Notes under the pieces: model-generated
What the model was told of the DNA's origin: nothing
Seen by the model: only the letters and a program-made list of their open reading frames with translations
The model's database searches: none
From: Chrysopilus asiliformis
Taxonomy: Eukaryota > Arthropoda > Insecta > Diptera > Rhagionidae
Length of the DNA: 64,000 bases
Reading direction: 5' to 3'
NCBI GenBank assembly: GCA_964034945.1
Contig: OZ035960.1
Span: forward strand, 83,452,148 to 83,516,147
Shown here: positions 33,101 through 42,791 of the stretch, piece by piece
Layout: each line of letters opens with the position of its first letter
How positions within the stretch are numbered: the stretch's first letter is position 1
Position numbers and translations under genes: made by a program

Positions 33101-33701
33101 ACCTGAAAAGTTCGGGGGAGCTGGCAAAGGTTAAGTCAAGGACACTTTGCTGTATAGTGGGGTCATCAGCGAAGCGGTGATATGTATGTTTGTTGGTATT
33201 CAGACAATGCAGGGAGTATTGATCCAATATCTCCAGCAGCCTGGAACCCCTGGCGTTAGTGACCGAGTCACCAAAAACCGTCGCCCTTGCGTTAAAATCG
33301 CCGCACACAATCGCGTTGCTGTGGCCATTGGCGCAATTGCAGATCTTCACGAATTCACGCGCAAAGTCGAGGAGAGCCATATTTGGCGGAAAATATGCGG
33401 CAAAAATAACAACATTCGGGGACAGATTTGTGGTTCGGACGACCAGAACGTCATTTGTGGTATCAAAATTAATCTTTCTGTACTTAATATTTTTTTTTAA
33501 TAGGATAGCAACACCTCCATATCCATCGTCACGAAACCTTGTGAGGACATTGTAATTTACAAGTTTAAAAGCAGGATTCTCCTCGTCGAACTGAAAGATC
33601 TCAGAGAGGATTCCAAACTCTATTTTATTATTATCTAGGTATACCTCTAAAAGGTCCTTGTTGGTCTTGAAACTTTGTATGTTATATTGTAAAAATTTCA
33701 T
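30132..33701 (-). CDS. Non-LTR ORF2: endonuclease, RT, RNase H
   Basis: 1189 codons without a stop. The apurinic-type endonuclease at the N-terminus has MKFLQYNIQS, LSEIF, a CGDFNARAT block and LDLTFAS. Its SDH-like motif reads SHH, a possible change of a catalytic Asp. Reverse transcriptase in the middle has FRPISLISVLVK, TLDLNKAYDCV, GLPQGSSISP and the YADD box (FQYADDFVI). RNase H shows ATDGSVKE, ELLAIEAA, FTDSRSS and WVPSHVGFAINEKADLA, so all four acidic/His positions are present. The C-terminus has CPVCDEVDDSNHAVFAC, a CCHC finger typical of this group. The start is the first ATG, 89 bp after ORF1. It supplies nicking and target-primed reverse transcription. Confidence 0.92.
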   Translation of the reverse strand: MKFLQYNIQSFKTNKDLLEVYLDNNKIEFGILSEIFQFDEENPAFKLVNYNVLTRFRDDGYGGVAILLKKNIKYRKINFDTTNDVLVVRTTNLSPNVVIFAAYFPPNMALLDFAREFVKICNCANGHSNAIVCGDFNARATVFGDSVTNARGSRLLEILDQYSLHCLNTNKHTYHRFADDPTIQQSVLDLTFASSPELFRSWTTIKTYIGKSHHIPIVFECVGMVFPHEKRYLSNKRLFVGLSELSLGCTVGEVIGSLKGVIGDAWVRVDPRGKWIPKKWWSEALSRLFRCMQAARQKFCGNPTVENYSGFRAAKEEWTHSKDVAKRKEREEYMAHLSESKGNREFWTYVRRCKSGANAETGAQVWNRDNDQRYLNYIRGHSARLTDMPVPICSPTREAEIFSREEFDSVLAGKARATAAGVDGIRYDMIRALSDENRDRLLSALNECWVKNEIPEEWRVIRIAPIPKRGKDLNNLENFRPISLISVLVKIINLMIKARLGGFLGDNALLPPRSYAYRKNKSANMCINAIMHVVAEKKSAGFKVVMMTLDLNKAYDCVLLTRLGSTLSRMEVPVDLAAWIINFFSKRTLKLGAASVEVFDGLPQGSSISPVIFNIYTAELHDLEDERTAIFQYADDFVIVSFGRKLDDVVNNLSSKAQDFSIRCRELNLSFNPEKTQCMHLAKGSKKVVKVKINDTFVKQVRSLKFLGRDICPSLTLVEHYRRIVDEARSNSCALGMMTGVRRGLAPGPSLNLFRSLVRSKIETARTTTCNSPKYIDKKILTFQNSHLRRCLGCTPSTPNHVLYALSCELPPRQRAFLLTAKELIRLKIHDPLAYTGVVSAASVNSSYGCCYRKFEVILGRVAEPRDRVGSTKSVFVLDVLAQLASKKSEVGREAANKICLERLDDYRRREFEIIATDGSVKESESGVAVYNDSKKESFAYRVDEKVSSLTAELLAIEAAILWAKGAGCVRVAIFTDSRSSCILLRGNRSDNYLVTQIITLIENSNIELCHFIWVPSHVGFAINEKADLAAKEAAVSGRTVEVGLSVKEAFCKIRGVLRDEWNAEYIATIGSKGRFFGRFFPEITVKPWFSGISLESWQIKLMNRLFTGHAYDRKYLHLIGVEQSDMCPVCDEVDDSNHAVFACRKFDSFRPGFRFFGLFSCICDLLLSRRVEVFAELTNFIRITKMEL

Positions 33702-33790
33702 TGTGCGTTGACTTGGATTAGGCTGGCATTAATGATTTCTGTGTCTCTCCTCATCGCGAGCGTGTTGAAGGCCGACCTACAAGACGAAAG

Positions 33791-35458
33791 TTAGTTCAGC
33801 AAGGGAGGGTCCTCCGTATTTGTTATTCTGATAATGTGTGTCACAAGACGTAGCAGGGAACTGATAATTTTCTCATACTCTGTCGTTATATTGTTGTTAA
33901 TGATTGGAGCCTTTGGCTCCGACGTATAGGGTTTAGCAACTGGTAGTATAAGCCTCGGTGCGGCAACCGTGCTTTTTTGTTTCGCTACATTGCTGTGGCT
34001 GGGCCTCGACAGATTCCCATTGACCTTGGTCTGGGGAACACAGCGGCTTCGGGTCTTGTGGCTGAGTGTGACCGGAAGATTCAGATCATATTCCTCGGAT
34101 CTCAGGGGATCGAATTGATTTGCGGTTGAATATTTTTTCCTATATTCTTTATATGTTATATTTTCCAATGTCATAATCCTTTTTTCGTCCTGCTTCCTTA
34201 CTCGGACCGGACATGACTTACTAAATGAATCGTGATCCAGGTCACCACACAAAATGCACTTCTGAGCAGCCCCACACGCCCCCGCACACCCAGGAGTTGT
34301 TCCACAACGCAAACATCGCGATTCTTTGGCCTTGCAGAAAACCGCCAAATGACACATTCGTCCACACTTCCTGCACTGCCGGACGGCCGGAATGAAAAGT
34401 TGCACCCCTACCCTGCACGTCCCCAAATCGACCGTCTCCGGTATGTCTTTTCCCTTAAAACCGATATTCACCGACGGAGTGGGTATCAAGTCGTTGCCCT
34501 CCCGCCTTTTCAGTCTTTGCACCGATTTTATGGGTACGCTAGAATTAATGTTTTCACGAATGAAATCCTCCGAATATCTCGTGGGGACATGTTTTATCAC
34601 GCCAAATTTCTGAACACAAGATTGGGGGATATATGCCTTAAGATGTTTTTCCTTTAATTTGTCATTCAGGGTACAGTTATTAGCATTTACCGCGCTATCG
34701 AAGATCAACCTCGCCCGCCCATTTCCGACCGCGTTTAGTTCACGGAGTCCAACCAAGCAGAAGGGCTCCATCATTTCCATGAAATATAGGTTGGAAAAAA
34801 CCCTTTTTCTGATCCCATTTTCATCTGGCAAGACTTCCAGCATCACCAGATACTCCATCTCGACGTCGGTGTCATACAGCACCGAAGCGTCAACACCACT
34901 CCCCCCCACGGTCGTTACAGGGGTATGAACCGCCTGCAAAATCACTTTTTTTGGGGCAGCCTCAGTGTTGGAAATAGCGCCCGCGCCATTTTCCAGGACC
35001 GCCCCGACATTAATATTATTATCACACAGTTTTGCAGAATCATTCTGCTTTGTACTCTCTGTTTCTGAGTCAGTTCTCCCTTGCGTCAAAACGCTAGTAT
35101 TTGGCGCCAAAAAGGCACCACTACTGTTGCACTTGGCGATTTCAGGAATCTTGGATTCCACCCGCGAATATATGTTCTTTGGGATAGTCCCAGTCGTAGA
35201 AGTCGCGCACGCGCCATTTTGACAGTTTTTTTTGCACTTACTGTCCCTATCGCCCACTTTCACAGCCTTATTTGTACTTTTTACATCATATTCCCGTTTT
35301 TCCTTCCCCATCATACCACCGGACGCCCCCAGCGCTCCATCACCCTTCTTTGCAGCCGCCCTCGTGTTCACAGTCCCATTCGCCATCCTTCCATTGACTG
35401 GATCAGGAATCCTATATCTCGACGACATGTGTGTCGAAAGAAATAATTTAGAGGACAT
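33791..35458 (-). CDS. Non-LTR ORF1: gag-like RNA-binding protein
   Basis: 555 codons. A low-complexity N-terminal third precedes a central region (about residues 195-330), and then three Cys-rich knuckles in the C-terminal half: CRKCGRMCHLAVFC, CLRCGTTPGCAG..C and CILCGDLDHDSFSKSCP. This is the arrangement of gag-like ORF1 proteins of I-group, R1 and jockey elements, which bind element RNA. A second methionine at codon 11 (MSSRYRIPDP) is an alternative start. The gene precedes ORF2 on the same transcript. Confidence 0.88.
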   Translation of the reverse strand: MSSKLFLSTHMSSRYRIPDPVNGRMANGTVNTRAAAKKGDGALGASGGMMGKEKREYDVKSTNKAVKVGDRDSKCKKNCQNGACATSTTGTIPKNIYSRVESKIPEIAKCNSSGAFLAPNTSVLTQGRTDSETESTKQNDSAKLCDNNINVGAVLENGAGAISNTEAAPKKVILQAVHTPVTTVGGSGVDASVLYDTDVEMEYLVMLEVLPDENGIRKRVFSNLYFMEMMEPFCLVGLRELNAVGNGRARLIFDSAVNANNCTLNDKLKEKHLKAYIPQSCVQKFGVIKHVPTRYSEDFIRENINSSVPIKSVQRLKRREGNDLIPTPSVNIGFKGKDIPETVDLGTCRVGVQLFIPAVRQCRKCGRMCHLAVFCKAKESRCLRCGTTPGCAGACGAAQKCILCGDLDHDSFSKSCPVRVRKQDEKRIMTLENITYKEYRKKYSTANQFDPLRSEEYDLNLPVTLSHKTRSRCVPQTKVNGNLSRPSHSNVAKQKSTVAAPRLILPVAKPYTSEPKAPIINNNITTEYEKIISSLLRLVTHIIRITNTEDPPLLN

Positions 35459-36601
35459 TGAGTTTGATTATCAAAATAGTTCAGTTTGTGTATGGCACAA
35501 AGCACACATTCCATTATTTGATCTTGATTGTCAACATACATATCTGACATTGCTGGGGCAAACTGTTCACGAACTGTCAAAATGATAAGTGCAATGGACA
35601 TTTATATCCTCGGTTTGGATAATTCGAATCAAGAAAAAACTATCAATTTACGCCTAATTAGAAGGACACTGAAATCACTGAAACCATTTAAATCATCGGT
35701 AAAAGTTTCCCATAACTTCGTTTTCTTGGTTTTCCCCATCGCATTTTTTTCGAGTGAACCTGTGGTAAGTGACGGATTTTCGCCCATAAATTTGACAATA
35801 GCCGCCAACTGATGGTTGTTTGTCTGTTCCCTATAAATTAGTTGTGATAATAAAATATAATGTATATTTAATTTGGTGTTATTTACTTTGGTTTTGGCAT
35901 TGTTTTAAACCACTTCTTACGAAATTAATTGCAACGAAGTAAACGCCAAAGTCTTTATCGACGCTAGTCAATGCGTCGTAAGGTTTATGTCGAAGTTTGT
36001 TCGACGCGTCGAGCTACATGATCGACTTTTGTTTTGTGAGACGCGTTTATGCAGACGCGTCGCAATACAAGATTGGTGCCCTGGGCTACGTTCAACTTGA
36101 TGCCGAACTTTGGTAAATAAAGTCAGGATCGCTCCTGTAATTCTTCCCTTAGCCAAAATGAGTTTAAGGGCCGGATTTAAAGTGTCGAAGTTTCGATTGC
36201 GACAAAAAGTTAATTCCTATAATAAAAATTTACTAATATTTACTATAATTCCTATAATAAAAATTTACTATACAAAATGTTCGAAATATTTAAAACGGTT
36301 CGAAACTTCTCGAACAGTCAACAGTTTTCCGATGGCCGCACTCTAGTATTATACAGTCACTCTAACCAGGCAAGGCCCCAAACCCGAACATGTCGATTTT
36401 GCTGATTTGTGGATATGGTATAGTAGACCAAAAACTAAGCGATACGTTTTTTTATCTGTGGGAAAACAGTTTAGAGGACAAAAAATCGTTTTTTGGCCAT
36501 AACACGGCAACCAGTAGTCGACAACCAGTAAATAAATTTTAAGGGAGTTTTTATATTGTTTGGAGCCAGACTCCTCCCAATTCTTTAAATGATGCATTTA
36601 A

Positions 36602-36965
36602 AGGTAGAACCTGAATCGTACGTCAATGCGTCCGTCATGACAGTTCGATGCGCTGACAGTTGGTTGCGGCAACGAATCTGGAGTTAACTCATTGTTTTGC
36701 ACTTCTTCTATTAGTTTATCGTCGAAACAATTACTTTCAATTTGTTCCATACTTAAATTGCTTAAATCGTAAACAAACTTTTTTGCGAAATGACATTTCC
36801 GTGCGTTGCCGCATGTAAAAGTAGAAATTCGACCTACTCTATGCGGTTGCCGCATCGGAAAACGCATTATTAAGGGAGTACTCATAGCAGCCCGTTGATA
36901 CTACTCGAACTGTCAACCGGACGCACGCATGACGGACGCATCGACGTACGATTCAGGTTCTACCT
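36602..36965. mobile_element. PIF/Harbinger-like MITE with conserved ORF, copy 1
   Basis: 364 bp, ends AGGTAGAACCTGAATCGTAC and inverse, flanked by TAA (36599-36601, 36966-36968). A minus-strand frame from ATG at 36885 runs through the element (MSTPLI..RFPMRQPHR ... CGNARKCHFAKKF ... EEVQNNELTP) and is shared with the copy at 40144. No match to a known family was recognised; it could be a captured exon. Confidence 0.85.
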
Positions 36966-37204
36966 TAATGTAATCGATTTTATATTATTTGCTCTAAAGT
37001 GTCCTCTCACTTTTTGATGTAGTTTGAGAAGGGATTGAGATATTGCCGTAATTGTTTCCATTACAGAATTATGACCAATGAACGTAGTTTTTAATAAAAA
37101 ATCCCCTCTCTTCACCATCAAGAATCGATTTTTTTCCGCCGGCAAAAAATACGTGTCGCTCAGTTTTCGGTCTAATATTATATGCAAAAATCAGCAAAAC
37201 CATT

Positions 37205-37834
37205 GGGCGCATTCACGAATACTCAACGGTTGAGTAAATCTCGATTAGTTCTCGTGAATGCCTCGATACATTAAACAGCTGATATCTGTCAATCTTGTCA
37301 TAGACAAATGGAGGGAAAATTTGTTGTGTGAAAATTGTTAGTTGTAATTATGGAAAACCACTGGTTTTTGAAGTTTTTAGCTGAAGATGATGTTACCACA
37401 AACATTGCAACAGATTCCTGATTTAAAGCAAACATCTTTATTTGCGCATGAAATATTTAAAGGCCGTGAATCGGTGAAAGTGCGGAATGAAAAATTTCTT
37501 CCAACGATTGGAAATATTTCCACCTCTTGTAAACTAATAAAATGCAACTTATCAGTTTGTAATCTGTGATGCACCTCCGGAGTTTCGAAAATATTATGTT
37601 CCATATCATTTAATTTGTAAATTTGATCCAGAAAAGCCATTCTGTTTCGCAAATATTTTGTTCTTCGAAAAAACGCCAGCTGTTATCTGTCAAAATACTC
37701 AATCCATCGGTTGAGCAGAAAAGTATCGCAGTAATTTTCCGATACAAAAAATGGCGTCCGATCAGTGGCTATGATGAGTAAATCTCTCAACTGTTGAGCA
37801 AATCTCTCAACCGTTGAGTACCGTGAATGCGCCC
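37205..37834. mobile_element. MITE with GGGCGCATTCACG termini, 3-bp ATT duplication
   Basis: 630 bp; inverted ends GGGCGCATTCACGAATACTC, followed by ACTCAACGGTTGAG repeated at both ends. ATT flanks it (37202-37204, 37835-37837). The minus-strand frame 37377-37652 (RMAFLDQIYKLNDMEHNIFE...) might be a degraded transposase N-terminus, which is a weak suggestion only. The 3-bp duplication suggests PIF/Harbinger. Confidence 0.75.
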
Positions 37835-37904
37835 ATTGTGTTCAGCTTCGCGGCATTACCTTGTAAGTATTATGTAGTCACTCTAGTTTCTAGGTGACCC
37901 TTAT

Positions 37905-38348
37905 GGGGCTATTCACGAATGTAAATGTATCTGCAACTGTAACTTTACATGTTCCACATGATTCATACTAATTTTACATTAGATTCCAAATTGGTATTCA
38001 CAAACTGTAACTGAATAATAGGGATTCCTGACAGTTGCTTCTTCTGAACTGTATAACAAATCGTATAAACATTTCTTTCTAAGTATTTTTATTTAACTTA
38101 CTCAGAATCTTCTTCCCATCCATTATACAACAATATTAAGTCCGACATATTTCCTTTATTCTTAAAATTTTGCATTTTTCTTAAAAAATGTAACCTTATG
38201 GATAAGTTTTCTCTCGGCATAAACTTACAGATGATTTGACAGCTATTTACAGATACAGAATGTCAAAGTTACAGTTTGTGAATAGCAAAGTGGACTGAAA
38301 ATGTAAAGTTACAGATACAGAGCAATCTTACATTTTAAGAATAGGCCC
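37905..38348. mobile_element. MITE with GGGCTATTC termini
   Basis: A 444-bp element with inverted ends (GGGGCTATTC / GAATAGGCCC) and subterminal ATGTAAAGTTACAGATACAG matched by CTGTAACTTTACAT at the left. Flanking TTAT/ATAA is itself palindromic, so the duplication (AT?) is ambiguous. Confidence 0.6.
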
Positions 38349-38627
38349 ATAAGTTTTTAATGGTTTTTTAGATTTGTAAATCGGTCATGTTGTTCAAAAA
38401 ACAAGTTTTGGCTTAATCCCAGTATATTGTAACGGGATCGGATGGGCTCCTTTGAACATTTGCAGAATATAACATCAGAAAATTAACAAATAAATGTCTT
38501 TATTTCAGTTTCTTAAATAATCACAAACTCAAACTCTAAGTACTCTATTTTACAATACAATGTCCGATCTTAATTCAATAACTCACAATTTATAACACTT
38601 TGCAATACAAAATCGCTATTTCTCTTA

Positions 38628-39074
38628 CACCGCGTCTTGATTAACAATTTTTCATCCCAAGAAATATCTCACCGCAATGAGATTTTTTTGACAGCTGGGC
38701 CGAAAATCTCTTGAAATTTTAGTACTCAAAATAGCGATGTAAAGAAAACACATAGTCGCCGCTCTTGCAATTAATGCAATACGTGAAATTGAAAAGGCTG
38801 AAACAGAAGAACAGACGAAAAGAAAAACCTCTTAATGTTATATATTCTCTTCCAAAGCTTTTTGTATCGTATTGTTTGTAAAAATTAGTTTTTTTCGCAA
38901 CTACTTGTCGGGAGAATTTAGATACCGCCATCTTGAATTGGGAAATTCCAAGAAATTTTGCAATTGCAAGATTTCTTGAAATTTATCTCTGGGATTTTTT
39001 ATCGCCGTTAACTCGAGTTCTGATTGGTCAATCAAAAATCTCTGCGATGAAAAATCCCAAATCAAGACGCGGTG
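38628..39074. mobile_element. PIF/Harbinger-like MITE, tandem copy 1
   Basis: 447 bp, ends CACCGCGTCTTGATT / AATCAAGACGCGGTG, with TTA at 38625-38627 and a shared TTA at 39075-39077. A 70-codon minus-strand frame (38719-38931, MAVSKFSRQVVAKKTNFYKQ...) is conserved in the neighbouring copy. Confidence 0.9.
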
Positions 39075-39077
39075 TTA

Positions 39078-39523
39078 CACCACGTCTTGATTAACAATTT
39101 TTCATCCGAAGAAATATCTCACCGCAATGAGATTTTTTTGACAGCTGGGCCGAAAATCTCTTGAAATTTAGTACTCAAAATGCCGATGAAAAGAAAACAC
39201 ATAGTCGCCGCTCCCGCAATTAATGCAATACGTGAAATTGAAAAGGTTGAAACAGAAGAACAGACGAAAAGAAACACCTCTTAATGTTATATATTCTCTT
39301 CCAAAGCTTTTTGTATCGTATTGTTTGTAAAAATTAGTTTTTTTCGCAACTACTTGTCGGGAGAATTTAGATACCGCCATCTTGAATTGTGAAATTCCAA
39401 GAAATTTTGCTATTGCAGGATTTCAAGAAATTTATCTCTGGGATTTTTTCTCGCCGTCAACTCGAGCTCTGATTGGTCAATCAAAAATCTCTGCGATGAA
39501 AAATCCCAAATCAAGACGCGGTG
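39078..39523. mobile_element. PIF/Harbinger-like MITE, tandem copy 2
   Basis: 446 bp, same orientation and about 95% like copy 1. It starts CACCACGTCTTGATT and ends AATCAAGACGCGGTG, followed by TTA (39524-39526). The pair is arranged TTA-element-TTA-element-TTA, with one TTA between them. Confidence 0.9.
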
Positions 39524-39862
39524 TTAGCACGTCTCTTATCACTGTAAAATTACTTGCTCACCAGAGGTACTGTAGTCGATTGGATCGCTTTTGATTCAAA
39601 CTTCAAAATACCGCTAGTTGACTTTGGGGCACTATTTATACGGGTATCTGGCGTACTAGGAAGTTGTGGACGTTTCTAGATCCTTTCAGAGGATCCTTGT
39701 GGCCTAGAATCTTCGCCATTTGTCTGGAAGGTTCTAGTGGGTCGCCATTTTTCTCGAATATTTGTTTTATGTTGGCTCACCTGATGACTCGGGTTGCTGC
39801 TTCGCTGGAAGTTGTGTTTTTTAACGATGCTGGCGTTTTACTACCCCTTTTTTAGATGATTG

Positions 39863-40065
39863 CTAGTCCCTAGCATCGCTATATCGACACATTCTGTCAG
39901 CATGAACGATCTTGAGTTTTTTTCGTGTCCCTTGCTGGATTGTGTAAACGACATCATTTATGCGAGTTACGATCCTATAGGGTCCCTAAAGGTATCCTTT
40001 AGGGTGTTGGCCTAGTTCCTTGTTCTTTCTCTGCGATCAGGTGGGTCAGTTCTGGGTTATTTAAC
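39863..40065 (-). pseudogene. Ty3/gypsy integrase C-terminus remnant
   Basis: The frame reads RIVTRINDVVYTIQQG, KLKIVHADRMCRY and then stops next to the polypurine tract. This is the C-terminal end of a gypsy-type integrase (mdg1/412-like wording). An in-frame TAG lies upstream of the GPYRIV motif, so it is dead. Confidence 0.75.
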
Positions 40066-40143
40066 TACGCTTGCCGCAGTTCCTAGGAGTTCCACCCTCC
40101 TTTGGGTTGTACCACAATGGTTCCGGGCAGGGCTTCTTACTTA

Positions 40144-40510
40144 AGCTAGAACCTGAATCGTACGTCGATGCGTCCGTCATGCGTCCGTCCGGTTGACAGT
40201 TTTATGCGGTGACAGTTGGGTACGGCAACGAACCTGGTGTTAATTCATTGTTTTGCACTTCTTCTATTAGTTTATCGTCGAAACAATTACTTTCAATTTG
40301 TTCCATACTTAAATTGCTTAAATCGTAAACGAACTTTTTTGCGAAATGACATTTCCGTGCGTTGCCGCATGTAAAAGTAAAAATTCGACCTATTCTATGC
40401 GGTTGCCGCATCGGAAAACGTATTATTAAGGGAGTACTCATAGCAGCCCGTTGATTTTACTCGAACTGTCAACGTGACGGACGCATCGACATACGATTCA
40501 GGTTCTAGCT
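40144..40510. mobile_element. PIF/Harbinger-like MITE with conserved ORF, copy 2
   Basis: 367 bp, ends AGCTAGAACCTGAATCGTAC and inverse, flanked by TTA (40141-40143, 40511-40513). Same family and orientation as 36602-36965. It lies within the gypsy pol region, between integrase and RNase H remnants. The 79-codon minus-strand frame differs from copy 1 at about seven residues. Confidence 0.9.
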
Positions 40511-40513
40511 TTA

Positions 40514-40983
40514 CTCTCTATTTGGACGCAATGCTTACACTCCGGTTTGCATGGTTGACGTGGTAACGAGTCGGCGTTATTGTGGTCTCGTCCTTTCCTA
40601 TATATTATTTCGAAGTCGTAAGTTTGTAGACGCTCCAGCCACCTGGCGACTTGTCCTTCAGGGTTTTTAAACTTAACAACCACGTAAGTGCGGCATGGTC
40701 GGCCCGCAAAATGAATTGCTGTTCGTAAAGGTACCTATGGACGTTCTTTGATGCATGGATTACCGCTAGCAATTCCTTTCTTGTAACGCAATAGTTACGT
40801 TCGGGCTTTGACAGGACTTTGCTGTATGCAATCATGTGTTCCTGTCCATTTTGCTCTTGTGAAAGTATTGCACCCACATCTGTATTACTGGCATCCGTGT
40901 CCAGAATAAAACGCTTGCCGGGTACTGGATATGTTAGGATTGGTGCTGAGTATAACTGGTTTTCCAGCATAAATATTTCGAAT
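40514..40983 (-). pseudogene. Ty3/gypsy RT end and RNase H remnant
   Basis: Minus-strand reading gives LYSAPILTYPVPGKRF, then RNase H: ILDTDASNTDVGAILSQ, AYSKVLSKPERNY, RKELLAVIHA and LRADHAALTWLLS. A frameshift near 40650-40680 leads to VARWLERLQTYDFEIIYRKG and DHNNADSLPR, the RNase H end and connection of gypsy pol. It is truncated before the RT catalytic box. With the integrase remnant and LTR it forms one decayed element. Confidence 0.85.
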
Positions 40984-42389
40984 ATAGAGAAATACCGATA
41001 TTGAAAATACGTATATTTAACGTAATGAATGTATGAGAAAGTGAAGTAATGTCCCTTATAGTAGTAAATTTTTTTTTTTCGAAAATAATTAAGGTACTCT
41101 AGTCTTGTTTTTGATATTTTAAAACATAATTTTTTGACATTTGACTGTCTTGCCATGGAAACACTAGTTTTCTCTATTATCCACTGTGGATTCTTCAGGT
41201 GAGTTGGTGCAGTTTTTGTTTAAGGAAATTGTAGATTTTTTGTAGAATTTTTGTGGTAAGAACCGTGAATTTTAATTGGAATTAAGATTGATTAAATTAT
41301 CTAAAATTAAGTAAGCTTTCAATCGCATTTTACTACGAAACAAATTTTCGTCTTTTCACTTTTACAAGAGTAAATTGGATAAATGTTACATCATCTATTA
41401 CTTGTTGATTAATTTCTTTTTTTTTGTTTGGTCTTATCAATTTCTTTTTGAACATATGTAAAAGGTTCTAATATTTTATGAAGGGAGTTCCCTAGATTTT
41501 TCAATTCAACTGAATTTAATGAAATACGATATTTTGTTAATATTACATAATGGCATCTGTGCACAAAATATTTTAGGTTCTAATAGTGTTAAAAATATAA
41601 TTGATTTTTTAAATTGAGAACTCATCACATGCCACTTTCACATGAGTTTTCGCAAAAATTCGTGCCAAACAAATTTTTGTATTTTCGGTGACCTAAATTT
41701 AACCTTATGTTCTCCTAAATTTTACAATGTTTCAAATCAATTTTAAGAAATTTGTCCTTATCAATCTCGAGGTTTTTTTTTGTAAAAAAGTGTGTTCGTT
41801 TTTGGCATTTTATTTGTTATTTAGCACAGATATAAATGTATCTTGATTTTAAATTTGGATACCGATCTCAATTTCTTTATCGATTTGGTGTCAGTGGCAG
41901 AGAACTTTTCTATTATTTATATTTAGGAAACGGGAAAAAAATCTTATTCAATTCGTTTTATCAACATTTCTATGGCAAAATCCCAAAATTATTTAATTTA
42001 CATTTTTCCCGAGCTGGGGATAAAAGAGTGCGAAGTGTGATAATAAAGCAAGTGTGAGTAAATTCATGATTTTTATACTTCTCTAACGAAATAATGGCAC
42101 TTGTGGAAATTCCCATATGGTTTGATTTAAAGATTTTATAGTCCAATTAGAATAAAAGATTGGAATTAAAAAGCCATAGAAATTGATACCCTATAGTCTA
42201 TTTCAATTTATATATATTTTTTAATTTTTTTAAATATATTTTACAAATTTTTGTTAGGACATAATATGTACGTATTCTACAAGCCAATGTAACTGTTAAG
42301 CATACACAATAAAATAAAACAAAATTAAATGCAGTTGACAGGCTGCAACGCAATCTGGTAGTGCATCCACCAAGTTCAGCACTACAGCA
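40984..42389. other. Gene-free interval
   Basis: AT-rich sequence with no recognised exon, transposon end or tandem array. The short frame at 41836-42057 has no family resemblance. Confidence 0.4.
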
Positions 42390-42449
42390 CAGAATTTAGA
42401 AGATAAACTCGAAAATAACCCAATTAAACATATAAGAGTATAGAGCATA

Positions 42450-42700
42450 TTGTTGGCTAAAAGTGAAATTGTGGTAAGTCCATTATACCAAATTTGACAG
42501 AAGAGCAATAAAAAACCTTGTTAAATCATTTTAATTTTCATTTAAAGAAAACAGGGTATCATGTAACGAAAACTGAGCCCAATTTTTCTCATTTAAAGAA
42601 AACTCAGTGTTATTGAAAGAGAATTAAAACGATTTAACAAGGTTTTCATTGCTCTTCTGGAAAATTATACTATTTCACTTTTAGCCGACGATATATCATA
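42450..42700. repeat. Foldback element inserted in segment H copy 2
   Basis: Arms TTGGCTAAAAGTGAAAT and GAGCAAT.AAAACCTTGTTAA are repeated in inverse (AACAAGGTTTTCATTGCTC; ATTTCACTTTTAGCC), with the axis near 42578. CATAT occurs on both sides. Copy 1 of H lacks it. Confidence 0.75.
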
Positions 42701-42791
42701 TTCATAGGCAGGAAACATTAGAGTCTGTGTTGTTTCCTGATATATGTTTGTAACCGAAAATTTATAAACAAAACTGACACAGCTGATCAGC

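Larger units (their letters stand above)
29873..35890 (-). mobile_element. Apparently intact two-ORF non-LTR retrotransposon (I-superfamily-like)
   Basis: The minus-strand element ends in an A tail (T run 29873-29892 on the + strand), preceded by a 3'UTR of about 240 bp. ORF2 (30132-33701) and ORF1 (33791-35458) are uninterrupted and 89 bp apart, with a 5'UTR of roughly 430 bp. The 5' boundary is approximate since no target duplication could be fixed. The element lies six bases from the Penelope-like element's duplication. The base composition is richer in GC than the flanks. Presence of RNase H and a CCHC gag protein points to the I/R1 group. Confidence 0.88.
26691..36098. mobile_element. 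DNA element split by two retrotransposon insertions
   Basis: GGGCACCAATCTTGTATTGC followed by GACGCGTCTGC occurs at 26697-26728 and in inverse at 36056-36091. These are the two ends of one element whose interior (about 90 bp on the left, about 200 bp on the right, both rich in CGACGCG words) is separated by the Penelope-like and non-LTR elements. No target duplication is certain. Confidence 0.65.
38428..39849 (-). repeat. Ty3/gypsy LTR carrying two MITEs
   Basis: On the minus strand a polypurine stretch (AAAAAAGGGG, + 39845-39855) follows the integrase stop. The LTR then contains GTATAAATAG as a TATA-like box, AATAAAG as a poly(A) signal, and ends GTTACA at 38428. Two tandem MITEs (38628-39523) are inserted in it. 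The exact 5' base of the LTR is uncertain and no second LTR was seen. Confidence 0.65.

Noticed and set aside
41836..42057. 74-codon frame, + strand
   Set aside because: AT-driven composition, no motif, no splice context; looks random.
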